Shown here: positions 16,901 to 24,111 of the stretch, piece after piece | Numbering within the stretch: position 1 is the stretch's first letter | How the letters are laid out: the number at the start of each line of letters is the position of its first letter | Assembly: GCA_041940305.1 (NCBI GenBank) | Contig: JBGTSJ010000015.1 | Span: 108,819-172,818, forward strand | From: JBGTSJ01 sp041940305 | GTDB lineage: Bacteria > Planctomycetota > Planctomycetia > Planctomycetales > Planctomycetaceae | Reading direction: 5' to 3' | DNA length: 64,000 bases | Position numbers and translations under genes: made by a program | Notes under the pieces: model-generated | The model's input: only the letters and a program-made list of their open reading frames with translations | Told to the model about the DNA's origin: nothing | Databases searched by the model: none

Positions 16901-19627
16901 GCCGTCGCCGAGCACGGAGCAAACGTGGGGCTCCGAAAGCTCATGATCGCCAGCCGCATTCAGTACGAACTGACCGGCGCCCCCCGTCCGGCGGTTTCCG
17001 TCGTGCTGCCGGAGGGCTACCTGCCGATCGACGTCGCCGCGACGTACCTGGCCGACTGGTACGTCAGTGGAGCGGAAGGGGAGCCGCAGGTCCTCACCAT
17101 CGAGCTCGACCAGCCCCGCACGGGCAGCCTGGAAGTGCTGCTGGAAGGACACATCGTCCGGCAGCCGGATGCAGCCAGCGCGGAGATCATTGTGCCGCGG
17201 CCGCTCTCCGTCACCCGGCTGGAGTCGTCGCTCGCCGTCTGGCTCGACCAGGCCTACACGGCGACGCTGCAGACGTTCGACGGCTGGCGCTCAATCGACC
17301 CCGCGTCGCTTTCGGAGCGGCTGCGGACGCTGCAGCCGCGTGGCGTCCAGTTCGCCTTCAGCACCGCCGACGTCGAGCCGCAGCCGGTCGCGCTCGCCCT
17401 CACGCGCGCTACGCCGCAGCTTTCGGCGGACGCAGTGACGCTGATCGCCGTCAGCGACACCTCCATCGACTACGGTTTCACGTTCCGCTGGAAAATCGCG
17501 CGGGCCGCGGCCGACACGTTCGTCGTCACCACGCCCGGCTGGCTGGCGGGACGCATGGAGTTCAACGGCGCGGGCATCCGCCAGACGTCGTCGACGGAAC
17601 TCGAGGACGGCCGCATCCGCTGGACGATCGCCCTCGTCGACCCGGTCTCGACGGAGTACCTGCTCACCGCCGTCGCCACGCTGCCGCCGCCGGCCGACGA
17701 CACCGTCCAGACGCCGCTGCTGAACTTTGAACAGCCGGCGGAAGCGGGGACGTTTGCGCCGCTGGAGACGCAGACGCAGCACGCCGTGCTGGTGAACCTC
17801 TCCGGCCTGCAGCTCTCGCCGGTGGATGCCGCACAGATCGACCCGGTGTCGCGGGACGAACTGCCCCTCACGCTTCGCTCCGACCTGCTCGACCAGGCGA
17901 TGGAGATCGTTCGCGTCCGGGCGGAGCGCGTGCCGTCGTGGGGGACGGAACGGCTGCAGCAGGCCGAGACGGCGACCGCGACGGTCACCGCGGCCGAGAT
18001 GATCAGCGTCCTCGACTACGACGGCAGCTGGCGGATGCAGGCTGTCTACACCGTCCGCAACCGCGGCCGCCAGTTCCTCGCCCTCCGCATTCCCGAGGGA
18101 GCACGCATACTCTCCGTCTACGTCCGCGGCGTGCCCTCCCGCACGGTGCAGACGTCGCTCGGCAGCGAAACCGTGCAACTCGTCGCGCTGCCGCAAACCA
18201 GCGCGGCGGACCTCTCGTTCGAGGTGAAGCTCGTCCTCGCCGGCCGTCTGACGAAGGCACTCCCGGAGAACTTCATGGTGGCGGCGCGGGAGATTGAGCT
18301 TCCCTCCCCTTCGGTCGTGACGCGGGAAGAGGCCCAGGCGGCCGGGCGGCCGGACCTGGGGATGCCGGTCGTGCACACGCAATGGACCGTCTACCTCCCG
18401 GACGACATCGATGCCTCCGCCGTCGATCGCAAGTCGAACCTTAGCTTCGACCAGGAAGCGTGGGACCTGCAGATCCGGAAGCAGGAACAGGACGCCGTCG
18501 AATTGACACGCATGCTGTTCGACCCGCTCACCAGTTCGCGTCAGAAGGTCCAGGTGCTGAACAATCTCAAGCAACTGGACGTGTCGCTCGAGCAGCAGTC
18601 GTCGAATTTGACACTCAGTACCGACACTGAGGGAGTGACGAAGTTATATGCCCGCAACGAGGCGCTGCAGCAGCAGGTGGATGAGGCCATCGCCAAGTAC
18701 GAGCAGTCGGAGGGGGCGGCGCAGCAATCCGCGGAAGACCGGTTCGGCGTCACGGCCGAGCAGGAGAAGGGAAGAGCGTTCGTCGCGGGCAACACTGCGG
18801 CTATCGTGACGGACAACCGCGGCAGCGCGGGCCAGTCGGAAGACGGAGCCGCGCTTGGCCTCAACTTCCGATACAGTGCCCCCGCCGACCCGTCCCAGCA
18901 GCCCATGAGCGAAAGCCGCAGCGGCGAGGTCGCGGGACGGAGCGATCTCAAGAAGCAACTGGCGGATCAGTCATTGACGGAACTGGCAGAGGAGCAGCAG
19001 CGCGCCCGGACACAACGACAGTCCGGCGCGATTGAGCTTCCACCGCCGGTCAACCACATTCAGTATGACGAGCAGTCTGAGTTTCGACAGCCCGAAGCCT
19101 CACAGCAGCGCGTGGGACCTCCGATCAACTATGTCGACCGGGAGTCGTGGAATGATCGCACTGTGGCTGGCATGTTGCCCGCGAGCGACTTCGCCCCCCA
19201 AGTGGACTTCGAAGGTGACGGAGTCGTCGACACGGCTGGGATGGATCTGCCCGCATGGACCTCCACCGGCGGTCTGTCGCTCTCCATCGACGTCCCGGTC
19301 ACCGAATCGAAACTGGTCTTCTCCAAGGTCGGCGGGGAGCCGCGGCTGGTGCTGGCCGTCCGTCCGCGGCGCGCCCTCACGCTCGGCGTCGGGTTCATCT
19401 GGACCGTCCTCTGGATCATCGCCGGAATCTGGCTGCTGCGGCTGCTCGGCAGCGACGGAGCCTCCGGCCGCTTCCGCCGGGCCGTCCCGAAAGTGCTCAT
19501 CGGCCTCGGCCTGATCGGCTTCTTCCTCGTGCCCGGCCCGGTCCGCTGGCTGCTGTTTGCAATCTTTGTGGCGGGAGCCATCGGCGTCGCCGTCCAGCGA
19601 AGAACGGCAATACGCACGGCATCCTGA
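10937..19627 (+). CDS. Giant (about 2,896 aa) exported multi-module protein with internal DUF1559/pseudopilin-like domain
   Basis: I start at GTG 10937, which gives a signal peptide (SAIRVLLCVLLLGTMVLAQ) and avoids the upstream inverted repeat. Module 1 (residues about 30-1010) is beta-rich and opens with RRVYVPITDLEAVF, like the upstream gene. Residues about 1018-1070 hold two hydrophobic helices; the second, VVIAVLIIGAVLVALLLPAT then QQAREASRR, is a type IV pilin-like helix. It leads into a DUF1559 domain to about 1267 (NNLKQIGLALHNFHDAHGEF, DITDGTSNTIFAGE, HMLMMDGSVRFV). Residues about 1476-1585 carry several membrane segments and a signal-peptide-like stretch ending SATALAQENQ. A second beta-rich module (about 1590-2800) follows, opening AIIIPYEAG, with a coiled Gln/Glu-rich part near 2520-2720. 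C-terminal membrane helices are at about 2813-2890. Function is unknown; it looks like a fusion of secreted proteins. Confidence 0.92.
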   Translation: MSAIRVLLCVLLLGTMVLAQDDAQRSRVPEPRRVYVPITDLEAVFERDGRGVMLPAAEYEALEAAARESEAGQPRTPDAIVLSTANYAARLDGDQLLLTATAEFTNFTEGWTRLVLPAGGLGVESATLGDQPAKLARGVDHPNVLVLYVAEKGKQTLTVELSANLSAVGSDKAAGFELFGAPSGKLTLTLPPGKHLSVGGLQLERPAPADQEAAYAIPIGGRKSLQLRITDRQAAATGDALTFAQTAFGVYVAPGEVTWTARTALQVYGRTIDTLVCTVPASLEITNVESTGLDAWELADDPEAPERTRITLRYRQPFDGMRDITFRGVVSSPSAEAWTVPDLEIRSVSSHIGKVVVQYPPGVRLQLVESAGVRPVLAATAMDPANPSLEYEVWQEDFRLSFTTAAKDREVHAAMTTLLDVNADGLDLSVTLDVRTLFAPLFDVRLRIPAEWSVTSAAIGGEPAAWQVVPAEAGINEVRIPFAAPLPVNESRSLTLSAHRDLEDWPVETDPVRFALPEVRLPQAGVVEALYGVTVDDDLEVTPIDVQGLDPARQDDVSLLNGKLQAFGRRVRLGFTYQDTVFSGQLEIARKPSRVSAATVTFFRIDRETLFGHLEAQLHIAGGGLRQLQVAVSESAGTDLRFQLIRPVSILSEPQQQATIYPPIDAVRIVEQRPAEPADGLRIWTLQLDRRARGDFVLLVDVQTPIPAVVDADNAADDADAAAAQPDPQAGDQDADAVVAAESDATAEETAAAPTDPPMRGPFSPFVLNVLNADRQSGHIAVEAGNEQHVQITAVDADGNALPTVDPVDFPPAYYRPAERVVAGFQYVRPGWSIAVTETRYDRHAVPTAIVHTAHIASVLGKTGDFQHQADLTFTAVGVQNLKVRLPKNGELWATLIDGQPVEARKSDDGVLITLPRLDAAGGGVEPRRSLRLFYRTHVGPLDNWSGRVQQSPPQLSAITGAGIEQPLEILQQHWTVHYPDDTLLVESQGRFHPERDLDRDTFLGRLEQMFRAPSPWDIWISVIAVAAAVGVVSVFTLGYQTLRSLGVVIAVLIIGAVLVALLLPATQQAREASRRTQSKNNLKQIGLALHNFHDAHGEFPEGGTFTDSGVPLHSWQTYLLPYMDQAPTFNRIDLEQPWNAPVNMSLMRQQIPAYQNPSLAGPLEVQGYGASHYAGNERVLPRNTRMHIRDITDGTSNTIFAGEVTGGIKPWGDPTNTRDPAAGFGNSAYQFSHPQGMGAHMLMMDGSVRFVSSEIDQSVLRAMATPQGGEVVGEFGGSELYGFEFDAATSDPVAATLAVPAEPAPGGMEGGGELDPFGAAPMDAFQDSVQDLAAPESGANNRVDQLATPAPPMSEPESPPGESPPQRGTATDGPAGEPGADDGRMLGTGGRPLGRPAAPMIAGPGPTVADFDDVTRYSRRAEVALAGRGALLSLTLDLQPPPGYDQREFEYHGNTTDAAPAELDLQYADRSAGRVLVLAIAAAITFFFWWLRNRSFSFRAKLALIAIIGPLALMTIAPVAWLPVLDGMFLGGLCGVGLWVLRAVVQWCAANCRCCGFGRAAAGSLALGTVWLVSATALAQENQSPVTPTPIRQEPAIIIPYEAGTDPTTSELVFLPFDQFLKLWNVAHPEDRQVGPAPVDGLVSDALYSASLEGDGDEARVSVNARYVLHNLRKRQITLPIPLGAVAVRSSTLDGEPAALSATDGNLSIVLSETGPHVLDLTFAVPARITGAAGEFTLPLRAVPAGKLSFALPAGEEQVVRVNGATGTYRIRDEAGARTVELAVDQGGDVTIAWQPRTMRGDTSAIVQLESATALNIDDAGLHLGMGLQYRVRQGQINEVTFTLPDGLSVQQIGGPDVGGWELGDDAGARTLTVFMRRAIDSETQLTLDFYKPLGVSDEAAAFSLPSVAPQNITRETGVLGLYAAQHLTLRVDASNGLSQTNLDRFTAPVLPNPPTYAPDLARAAYRFTARPIELSGTVQRRQPETRAVAEHGANVGLRKLMIASRIQYELTGAPRPAVSVVLPEGYLPIDVAATYLADWYVSGAEGEPQVLTIELDQPRTGSLEVLLEGHIVRQPDAASAEIIVPRPLSVTRLESSLAVWLDQAYTATLQTFDGWRSIDPASLSERLRTLQPRGVQFAFSTADVEPQPVALALTRATPQLSADAVTLIAVSDTSIDYGFTFRWKIARAAADTFVVTTPGWLAGRMEFNGAGIRQTSSTELEDGRIRWTIALVDPVSTEYLLTAVATLPPPADDTVQTPLLNFEQPAEAGTFAPLETQTQHAVLVNLSGLQLSPVDAAQIDPVSRDELPLTLRSDLLDQAMEIVRVRAERVPSWGTERLQQAETATATVTAAEMISVLDYDGSWRMQAVYTVRNRGRQFLALRIPEGARILSVYVRGVPSRTVQTSLGSETVQLVALPQTSAADLSFEVKLVLAGRLTKALPENFMVAAREIELPSPSVVTREEAQAAGRPDLGMPVVHTQWTVYLPDDIDASAVDRKSNLSFDQEAWDLQIRKQEQDAVELTRMLFDPLTSSRQKVQVLNNLKQLDVSLEQQSSNLTLSTDTEGVTKLYARNEALQQQVDEAIAKYEQSEGAAQQSAEDRFGVTAEQEKGRAFVAGNTAAIVTDNRGSAGQSEDGAALGLNFRYSAPADPSQQPMSESRSGEVAGRSDLKKQLADQSLTELAEEQQRARTQRQSGAIELPPPVNHIQYDEQSEFRQPEASQQRVGPPINYVDRESWNDRTVAGMLPASDFAPQVDFEGDGVVDTAGMDLPAWTSTGGLSLSIDVPVTESKLVFSKVGGEPRLVLAVRPRRALTLGVGFIWTVLWIIAGIWLLRLLGSDGASGRFRRAVPKVLIGLGLIGFFLVPGPVRWLLFAIFVAGAIGVAVQRRTAIRTAS
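13704..13725. repeat. 22-bp palindromic repeat copy inside the giant coding sequence
   Basis: This 22-base palindromic segment (gcggggtt-g-aaccccgc core followed by cgctc) is identical to 19645-19666 at the 3' end of the same gene. Here it is translated in frame as GGVEPRRSL, so a mobile-type or terminator-type palindrome has been absorbed into the protein without breaking the frame. Confidence 0.7.
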
Positions 19628-19639
19628 TGATGCGACAAC

Positions 19640-19666
19640 GAGCGGCGGGGTTGAACCCCGCCGCTC
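19640..19666. terminator. Bidirectional terminator-like perfect palindrome
   Basis: Arms 19640-19652 (gagcggcggggtt) and 19654-19666 are exact reverse complements about one central base. The hairpin lies between the stop of the giant gene and the stop of the convergent FG-GAP gene and overlaps the latter's stop codon. There is no long U tract on either side. Position and symmetry favour a shared terminator, but it is also a copy of the repeat seen at 13704-13725. Confidence 0.6.
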
Positions 19667-20804
19667 ATTCAATGCGCAGGTTTTCCAGCCAGTGCAGCCC
19701 GCACCGCGCCGGGGCGATGAGATCAATATCGCCGTCGCCATCCAGGTCCACCGCCTTCGGGTCGAGGTCCATGCCGACGGTCCCCCCGGAGTGAATCTCA
19801 TGCCGCTCCCACGCGCCACTCTCGGGATCGTAGCCGTACCAGAAGACGCACAGCGGTTCCGTCTCGCCGGGGTCGCGCCCGTCGTGCCCCAGGTACCTCT
19901 TCCCGGCGACCAGGTCGCCTCGTCCGTCGCCGTCGATGTCCGCCCAGAGCAGCGAATGAGCGCACGACCACGAGTCGTCGATCGCCTGCCGCGTCCAGAC
20001 GCGCTCCCCGTCGTCGCCCGTTGACTGCTCCATCCAGAAGATGCCGAAGTCATGTCCGTGGGACGCGACCAAATCGGCATCGCCGTCCCCGTCGGGGTCT
20101 TCGACCAGGATCGGAATGCTGACTCCCTGCCCCAGGTCAAACTCGGCATGCCACGTCCACTCGCCTGTCCGGTCCTTCGGCGCTTCCGCCCATCCCCGGC
20201 AGCCGATGATGTCGCCGCGGCCATCGCCGTTGAGATCCCCAAAGCCGATGCCATGCCCCGCCAGTTTGCCCGGCAGGTCGTGCCGCTCCCAATTCGGCTC
20301 ACCTTCCCCGGGAGTGAACTCGTACCACGCCGCATAGTCGGTGCCGTTGGGCAGAATATCGAGGTCTCCGTCCGCGTCGATGTCGAACAAGCGCCCCGTT
20401 TCGCTGCGGCCCGGCGTGTCGATCAGGTGCCGCGACCACTCGCGCGACAGATCCTCCGGATGCCGCACCCAGTAGATCGAACGGCTGCGATAGTTCACGC
20501 TGACGAGGTCCAGCCACCCGTCGCCGTTCACATCCTGCGGCTGGCTGGAGTAGTCGTCGTATCGTCCGTTGATGTTCTCCACGTCGCGCACGAAATGCCG
20601 CGTCCAATCCGGCGCCTCGTACCAGAATCCCCCCGCGACGATATCCAGATCGCCGTCGTGGTCGACGTCGAACACGGCCGCGGAGCTGAACTCCGAATCG
20701 GGATTCAAGACGTGAGCACGGAATGCTATCTCCCCCGCCGCAAGCGGCCTGATCGAGGCCAGCAGCGCAACGCAGACGGACAAGCCGGCTATAGGAGTAC
20801 GCAT
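19665..20804 (-). CDS. Exported FG-GAP/VCBS-repeat beta-propeller protein
   Basis: From the ATG at 20804 the product is 379 aa with a signal peptide (MRTPIAGLSVCVALLASIRP, cleavage near LAAGE). At least seven FG-GAP/VCBS calcium-binding blades are visible, each with a D-x-D-x-D-G-x-x-D-[LI]-[VI] loop: FDVDHDGDLDIV, QDVNGDGWLDLV, FDIDADGDLDIL, GDLNGDGRGDII, EDPDGDGDADLV, ADIDGDGRGDLV and VDLDGDGDIDLI. This predicts a seven-bladed Ca-binding propeller, close to complete as a single domain. The open frame extends to 21020, but the extra 72 residues lack a signal peptide and overlap the truA stop region. Such proteins are abundant in planctomycetes; a role in surface binding or as a scaffold is likely but unproven. 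Confidence 0.92.
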   Translation of the reverse strand: MRTPIAGLSVCVALLASIRPLAAGEIAFRAHVLNPDSEFSSAAVFDVDHDGDLDIVAGGFWYEAPDWTRHFVRDVENINGRYDDYSSQPQDVNGDGWLDLVSVNYRSRSIYWVRHPEDLSREWSRHLIDTPGRSETGRLFDIDADGDLDILPNGTDYAAWYEFTPGEGEPNWERHDLPGKLAGHGIGFGDLNGDGRGDIIGCRGWAEAPKDRTGEWTWHAEFDLGQGVSIPILVEDPDGDGDADLVASHGHDFGIFWMEQSTGDDGERVWTRQAIDDSWSCAHSLLWADIDGDGRGDLVAGKRYLGHDGRDPGETEPLCVFWYGYDPESGAWERHEIHSGGTVGMDLDPKAVDLDGDGDIDLIAPARCGLHWLENLRIE

Positions 20805-21016
20805 CGGATGCCGAATCCTCTGGTGAACGTGGCGTGCTTTCAATGACCGCGCCCTCTTTGCGAAGCGCCGCTGCAGGATACCAGAGAAATTGACGACCAG
20901 CAGGCGCCGGCGCGGGAACAGCTGCTGCGCGGAACACTGGGAACTTCCGGATCGGTCTTGATCCGTCACTGACCCGCAAGAGGTTGTGAAAGTGGACGAA
21001 CTCAGGACACCGAACG

Positions 21017-21817
21017 TCATCCGCCCTCATAGCGGACATGCACCAGGTACAACCCTTGAGGCGGCGCCGTCTCACCGGCGAGCGAGCGGTCCTGCGCCGC
21101 AATGATCCGCTCCATGATGTCCGGCTCCCATTTGCCACGGCCGATGTTCACCAGCGTCCCGACGATGGCCCGGACCATATTATACAGGAATCCGTCCGCC
21201 TCGATCTCGAAGGCGATGAAGGGCGAACGGTCCGATGGCTGGTGAGCCTTGAGAGGCTGCCCCGACCATCCCGGCCACTCGGCCAGGTGCTCAAGATTTG
21301 CGTCGAACACAGTGCGGACGCTCGTGGCCTTGTTCGGCCATTCCGTCTCGAAGCAGCGGAAGTCGTGCCGGCCGATGAGCGCCCGCGCCGCCTCCTGCAT
21401 TGCAGCCAGGTCCAGCGGCGAGCCGATGCGCCACGCGTACCGGCGGAGAAATGGGTCATCAACGATGGCGCTGTGGATGAGATAGCGGTAGCGCTTGGAT
21501 TTGGCCGAGTATGTGGCGTGAAATCCGTCCGGGGCGTCTTCGCTCTGCAGGACGGCGACGTCGGCCGGAAGCAGCCCCTGTAACGCGGGCCGCCACTTTT
21601 CGCCTGGAATAGTGGATTCGATGCAAAAGCTCGCCATCTGGCCGAGCGCGTGCACTCCCGCGTCCGTACGCCCGGCCGAGAGCACCCGCGGCCGCTCGCC
21701 GGTCAGGCGTTCGATCGCCGATTCCAACTCGCCCTGTACGGTGCGCGCGTCCGGCTGCACCTGCCAGCCGGCGAACTGGCTGCCGTCGTAGGCGAGCGTC
21801 AACCGAATCGTGCGCAT
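21017..21817 (-). CDS. truA: tRNA pseudouridine(38-40) synthase TruA
   Basis: The 266-aa length and sequence match TruA, which isomerises uridines 38-40 in the anticodon arm of many tRNAs. Seen directly: the N-terminal RLTLAYDGSQFAGWQVQPDA, the catalytic Asp in VLSAGRTDAGVHALGQ (residues about 46-61), FHATYSAKSKRYRYLIHS, the DFRCFETEWPNK.TSVRTV segment and the C-terminal FEIEADGFLYNMVRAIVGTL. The ATG at 21817 gives the canonical start MRTIRLTLAYDGSQFAG. It is a housekeeping gene and appears monocistronic here; the next gene downstream on the same strand is the FG-GAP protein, about 210 bases away. Confidence 0.97.
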   Translation of the reverse strand: MRTIRLTLAYDGSQFAGWQVQPDARTVQGELESAIERLTGERPRVLSAGRTDAGVHALGQMASFCIESTIPGEKWRPALQGLLPADVAVLQSEDAPDGFHATYSAKSKRYRYLIHSAIVDDPFLRRYAWRIGSPLDLAAMQEAARALIGRHDFRCFETEWPNKATSVRTVFDANLEHLAEWPGWSGQPLKAHQPSDRSPFIAFEIEADGFLYNMVRAIVGTLVNIGRGKWEPDIMERIIAAQDRSLAGETAPPQGLYLVHVRYEGG

Positions 21818-21945
21818 GAGAGAGAGTTCGCCAACGAAGGCCCCGATGTCACCGGATTGCAGCGGCCGGTCGCACCGGATTCAATGAACCGCATCCCTGC
21901 CGTTTACCTTTGCGCCACTGTGGATTGGAAAAACCGGAGGACGCC

Positions 21946-22329
21946 ATGCCGTACAACTCGGACTCGCCATCACAGGATCTGACTCTCATGGATCTGGTGT
22001 TCGTCGGCTTCAACCGGCGCGTCGTCGCCCTGCACCGCGATACGGGGGATCTGATCTGGTCCTGGAAGTCACCGAACGGGTCCGGGTTTCCGGCGGTGCT
22101 GCTGGACGGCGACCGGATCGTCGTCTCAGTCAGCGGATACACTTACTGTCTCGATCCGATCACAGGCGAACAACTTTGGGGGAACTCGTTAAAGGGTCTC
22201 GGACTGGGAACCGCGTGCATCGCCTCAATCTACGGCAATACAGGATCGACGGCCGCAGCGGCCGTCATCGCGCAACAGCAGGCCGCCGCAGCGTCCTCTC
22301 ATCACTCCGGAGCAGCCGGCGGCATGTGA
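21946..22329 (+). CDS. Short PQQ-like beta-propeller repeat protein
   Basis: A 127-aa protein from the ATG at 21946, placed five bases after a ggagg Shine-Dalgarno. It has two PQQ/quinoprotein-type blades (VVALHRDTGDLIWSWKSPNG at about residues 24-44 and YTYCLDPITGEQLWGNS at about 65-81). A tail rich in Ala, Gln and His follows. There is no signal peptide, so it is probably cytoplasmic. Full PQQ propellers have seven or eight blades, so this is either a small relative that oligomerises or a remnant of a larger protein. Its start signal and clean stop favour a functional small protein. Function is unknown. Confidence 0.8.
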   Translation: MPYNSDSPSQDLTLMDLVFVGFNRRVVALHRDTGDLIWSWKSPNGSGFPAVLLDGDRIVVSVSGYTYCLDPITGEQLWGNSLKGLGLGTACIASIYGNTGSTAAAAVIAQQQAAAASSHHSGAAGGM

Positions 22330-22412
22330 TCCCAAGTCGAGGCGCCGCGCGTCACCGACGCACGGAGTGCTAGCCGCCATCAGCAAATCCCTCTCGAACC
22401 AGTAAGACTCCT

Positions 22413-22471
22413 CGCAGAGAACGCGGACGCCGAGAGTAAGCTTCGTTTCAGCGACCTCCGCGTCCTCGGCG
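22413..22471. repeat. Imperfect palindrome, intergenic REP-like element
   Basis: Arms 22413-22432 and 22452-22471 match at about 16 of 20 positions. The wording (CGCAGAGAACGCGGACGCC / CCTCCGCGTCCTCGGCG) is of the same kind as the palindromes at 53173-53260 and 56521-56590. It lies between the convergent mini-propeller and argH genes and may serve as their terminator. Confidence 0.45.
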
Positions 22472-22501
22472 GTTCAATCCCGTCGGAGGACGACAGCCAG
22501 A

Positions 22502-23887
22502 TCACTCATCAGACCATAACCGGCCTTTCCACGCCGCCAGTTGCTCGGTCACGGGACCCGGTCCGCCGGAACCGTAGCTTTGCAGGGCCTTAGCGGAGTT
22601 GATCGCGCCGAGAGAATCAAACACATCCGCTCCGATTGATGCGCACGCCGACTGCATCTCGATGAGCGTCAGATCGGCCAGCCTGCGACGCGCCGCTTCA
22701 CACTGGGCCACCAGCTTGCCCACGATTTCGTGTCCGCTCCGCATCGGTACGCCGCATCGGATCAGATACTCCATCAGGGCGGTCGCATCGAGGAAGCCGT
22801 CGTCGATCCGGGCCGCGATCCGCTCGCGCTGGAGTTCTGCGTTCGCCACGATCGAGGGAGCGAGCTCAAGGCAGGCGACCACCGTATCGCACGCGGCAAA
22901 CAGAGCGAGCTTGTCCTCCTGCAGGTCGCGGTTGTAAGCCAGCGGCAGACCCTTAACCAGCAGGAACAGCTGCTGCGCGGCGGCGATCACCCGCGCCGAC
23001 TTGCCCCGAATCAGTTCCAGCACATCGGGATTCTTTTTCTGCGGCATGATGGACGATCCGGTCGTGTAGGCGTCCGGCAGCCTGAGAAACCCGAACTCCG
23101 TCGTGCACCACAAAATCCACTCCTCCGCCCAGCCGCTGAGATGTGCGGCGATCAGCGCGAGCGCCGACGTGAACTCAATCAGAAAGTCCCGGTCGCTCGA
23201 AACGTCCAGACTGTTGGCGGCGGGAGCCTCAAACCCGAGCAACTCCGCAGTCTGATGCCGATCGATCGGCAGCGTCGTCCCGGCCAGCGCGGCGGCCCCC
23301 AGCGGCGAAATGTTCACCCGCCGGCGGCAATCGGCGAGCCGGTCTCGATCGCGCTGCAGCTTCTCGCAATAGGCAAGCCAGTAATGAGTCGCCACGACCG
23401 GCTGGGCGCGCTGCAGGTGCGTATACCCCGGAATGATGACGTCCAGGTCCTTTTCACCGCGGGCGACGAATGCCCGCTGCAGGTCGGTCAGCAGCCGGTC
23501 GATGCCGTCGATCGCGTCCCGCACGTACAGTTTGAGGTCCGTCGCGACCTGATCATTGCGACTGCGGCCTGTGTGCAGCTTGCGCCCGACGTCGCCGAGC
23601 CGCGCAATCAGCGCGGACTCGATGTGCATATGGATGTCTTCTAGGTCAATGCGGAACTCAATCTCGCCCCGTTCGATCTCGCCGAGAATCTCATCCAGTG
23701 CCGAGCAGATCTGCCGGCATTCCTCCGCGGTCAGCAGGCCGACCCTGCTGAGCATCTGTGCGTGGGCCTTGGAGCCGCGCACATCCACGGCGGCAAGCCG
23801 CGAATCGAAGCTGATGGACTCGGTAAACGCCTCGACGAGCTTGTCGGTCGGAACCGAGAATCGTCCTCCCCACGCTTTCGCTGACAC
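22502..23887 (-). CDS. argH: Argininosuccinate lyase ArgH
   Basis: ArgH cleaves argininosuccinate to arginine and fumarate in the last step of arginine synthesis. The signature of the fumarase/aspartase superfamily is intact (GSSIMPQKKNPD, containing the catalytic-loop Ser). Also present are HTGRSRNDQVATDLKLYVRD, the YTHLQRAQPV segment with its conserved His region and SLDVSSDRDFLIEF. I place the start at GTG 23887, giving MSAKAWGGRFS as in other ArgH proteins and a normal length of 461 aa. The frame stays open to an ATG at 23953, but those residues (MGTDDYPRRPLRS) have no counterpart in the family. It is isolated from other arg genes. Confidence 0.96.
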   Translation of the reverse strand: MSAKAWGGRFSVPTDKLVEAFTESISFDSRLAAVDVRGSKAHAQMLSRVGLLTAEECRQICSALDEILGEIERGEIEFRIDLEDIHMHIESALIARLGDVGRKLHTGRSRNDQVATDLKLYVRDAIDGIDRLLTDLQRAFVARGEKDLDVIIPGYTHLQRAQPVVATHYWLAYCEKLQRDRDRLADCRRRVNISPLGAAALAGTTLPIDRHQTAELLGFEAPAANSLDVSSDRDFLIEFTSALALIAAHLSGWAEEWILWCTTEFGFLRLPDAYTTGSSIMPQKKNPDVLELIRGKSARVIAAAQQLFLLVKGLPLAYNRDLQEDKLALFAACDTVVACLELAPSIVANAELQRERIAARIDDGFLDATALMEYLIRCGVPMRSGHEIVGKLVAQCEAARRRLADLTLIEMQSACASIGADVFDSLGAINSAKALQSYGSGGPGPVTEQLAAWKGRLWSDE

Positions 23888-24111
23888 GTCGGCAGTTCCC
23901 GTCTGGGTGGTGCGCGACCGGAGCGGTCGCCGCGGATAATCGTCTGTGCCCATTCTGATGGGCGGGGCGTTCGGGTCAACCGAGGTAGCGATTATGCGGA
24001 TTTGCTCTTTGACACCGGTCCTGCGGCCTCTCTAGAGTCAATGAAATCCGGCCGTTCTGCAACGCCGGAGACGTTCGCACGGCCGGGCCGACGCCAGACG
24101 GAAGAGCACAA

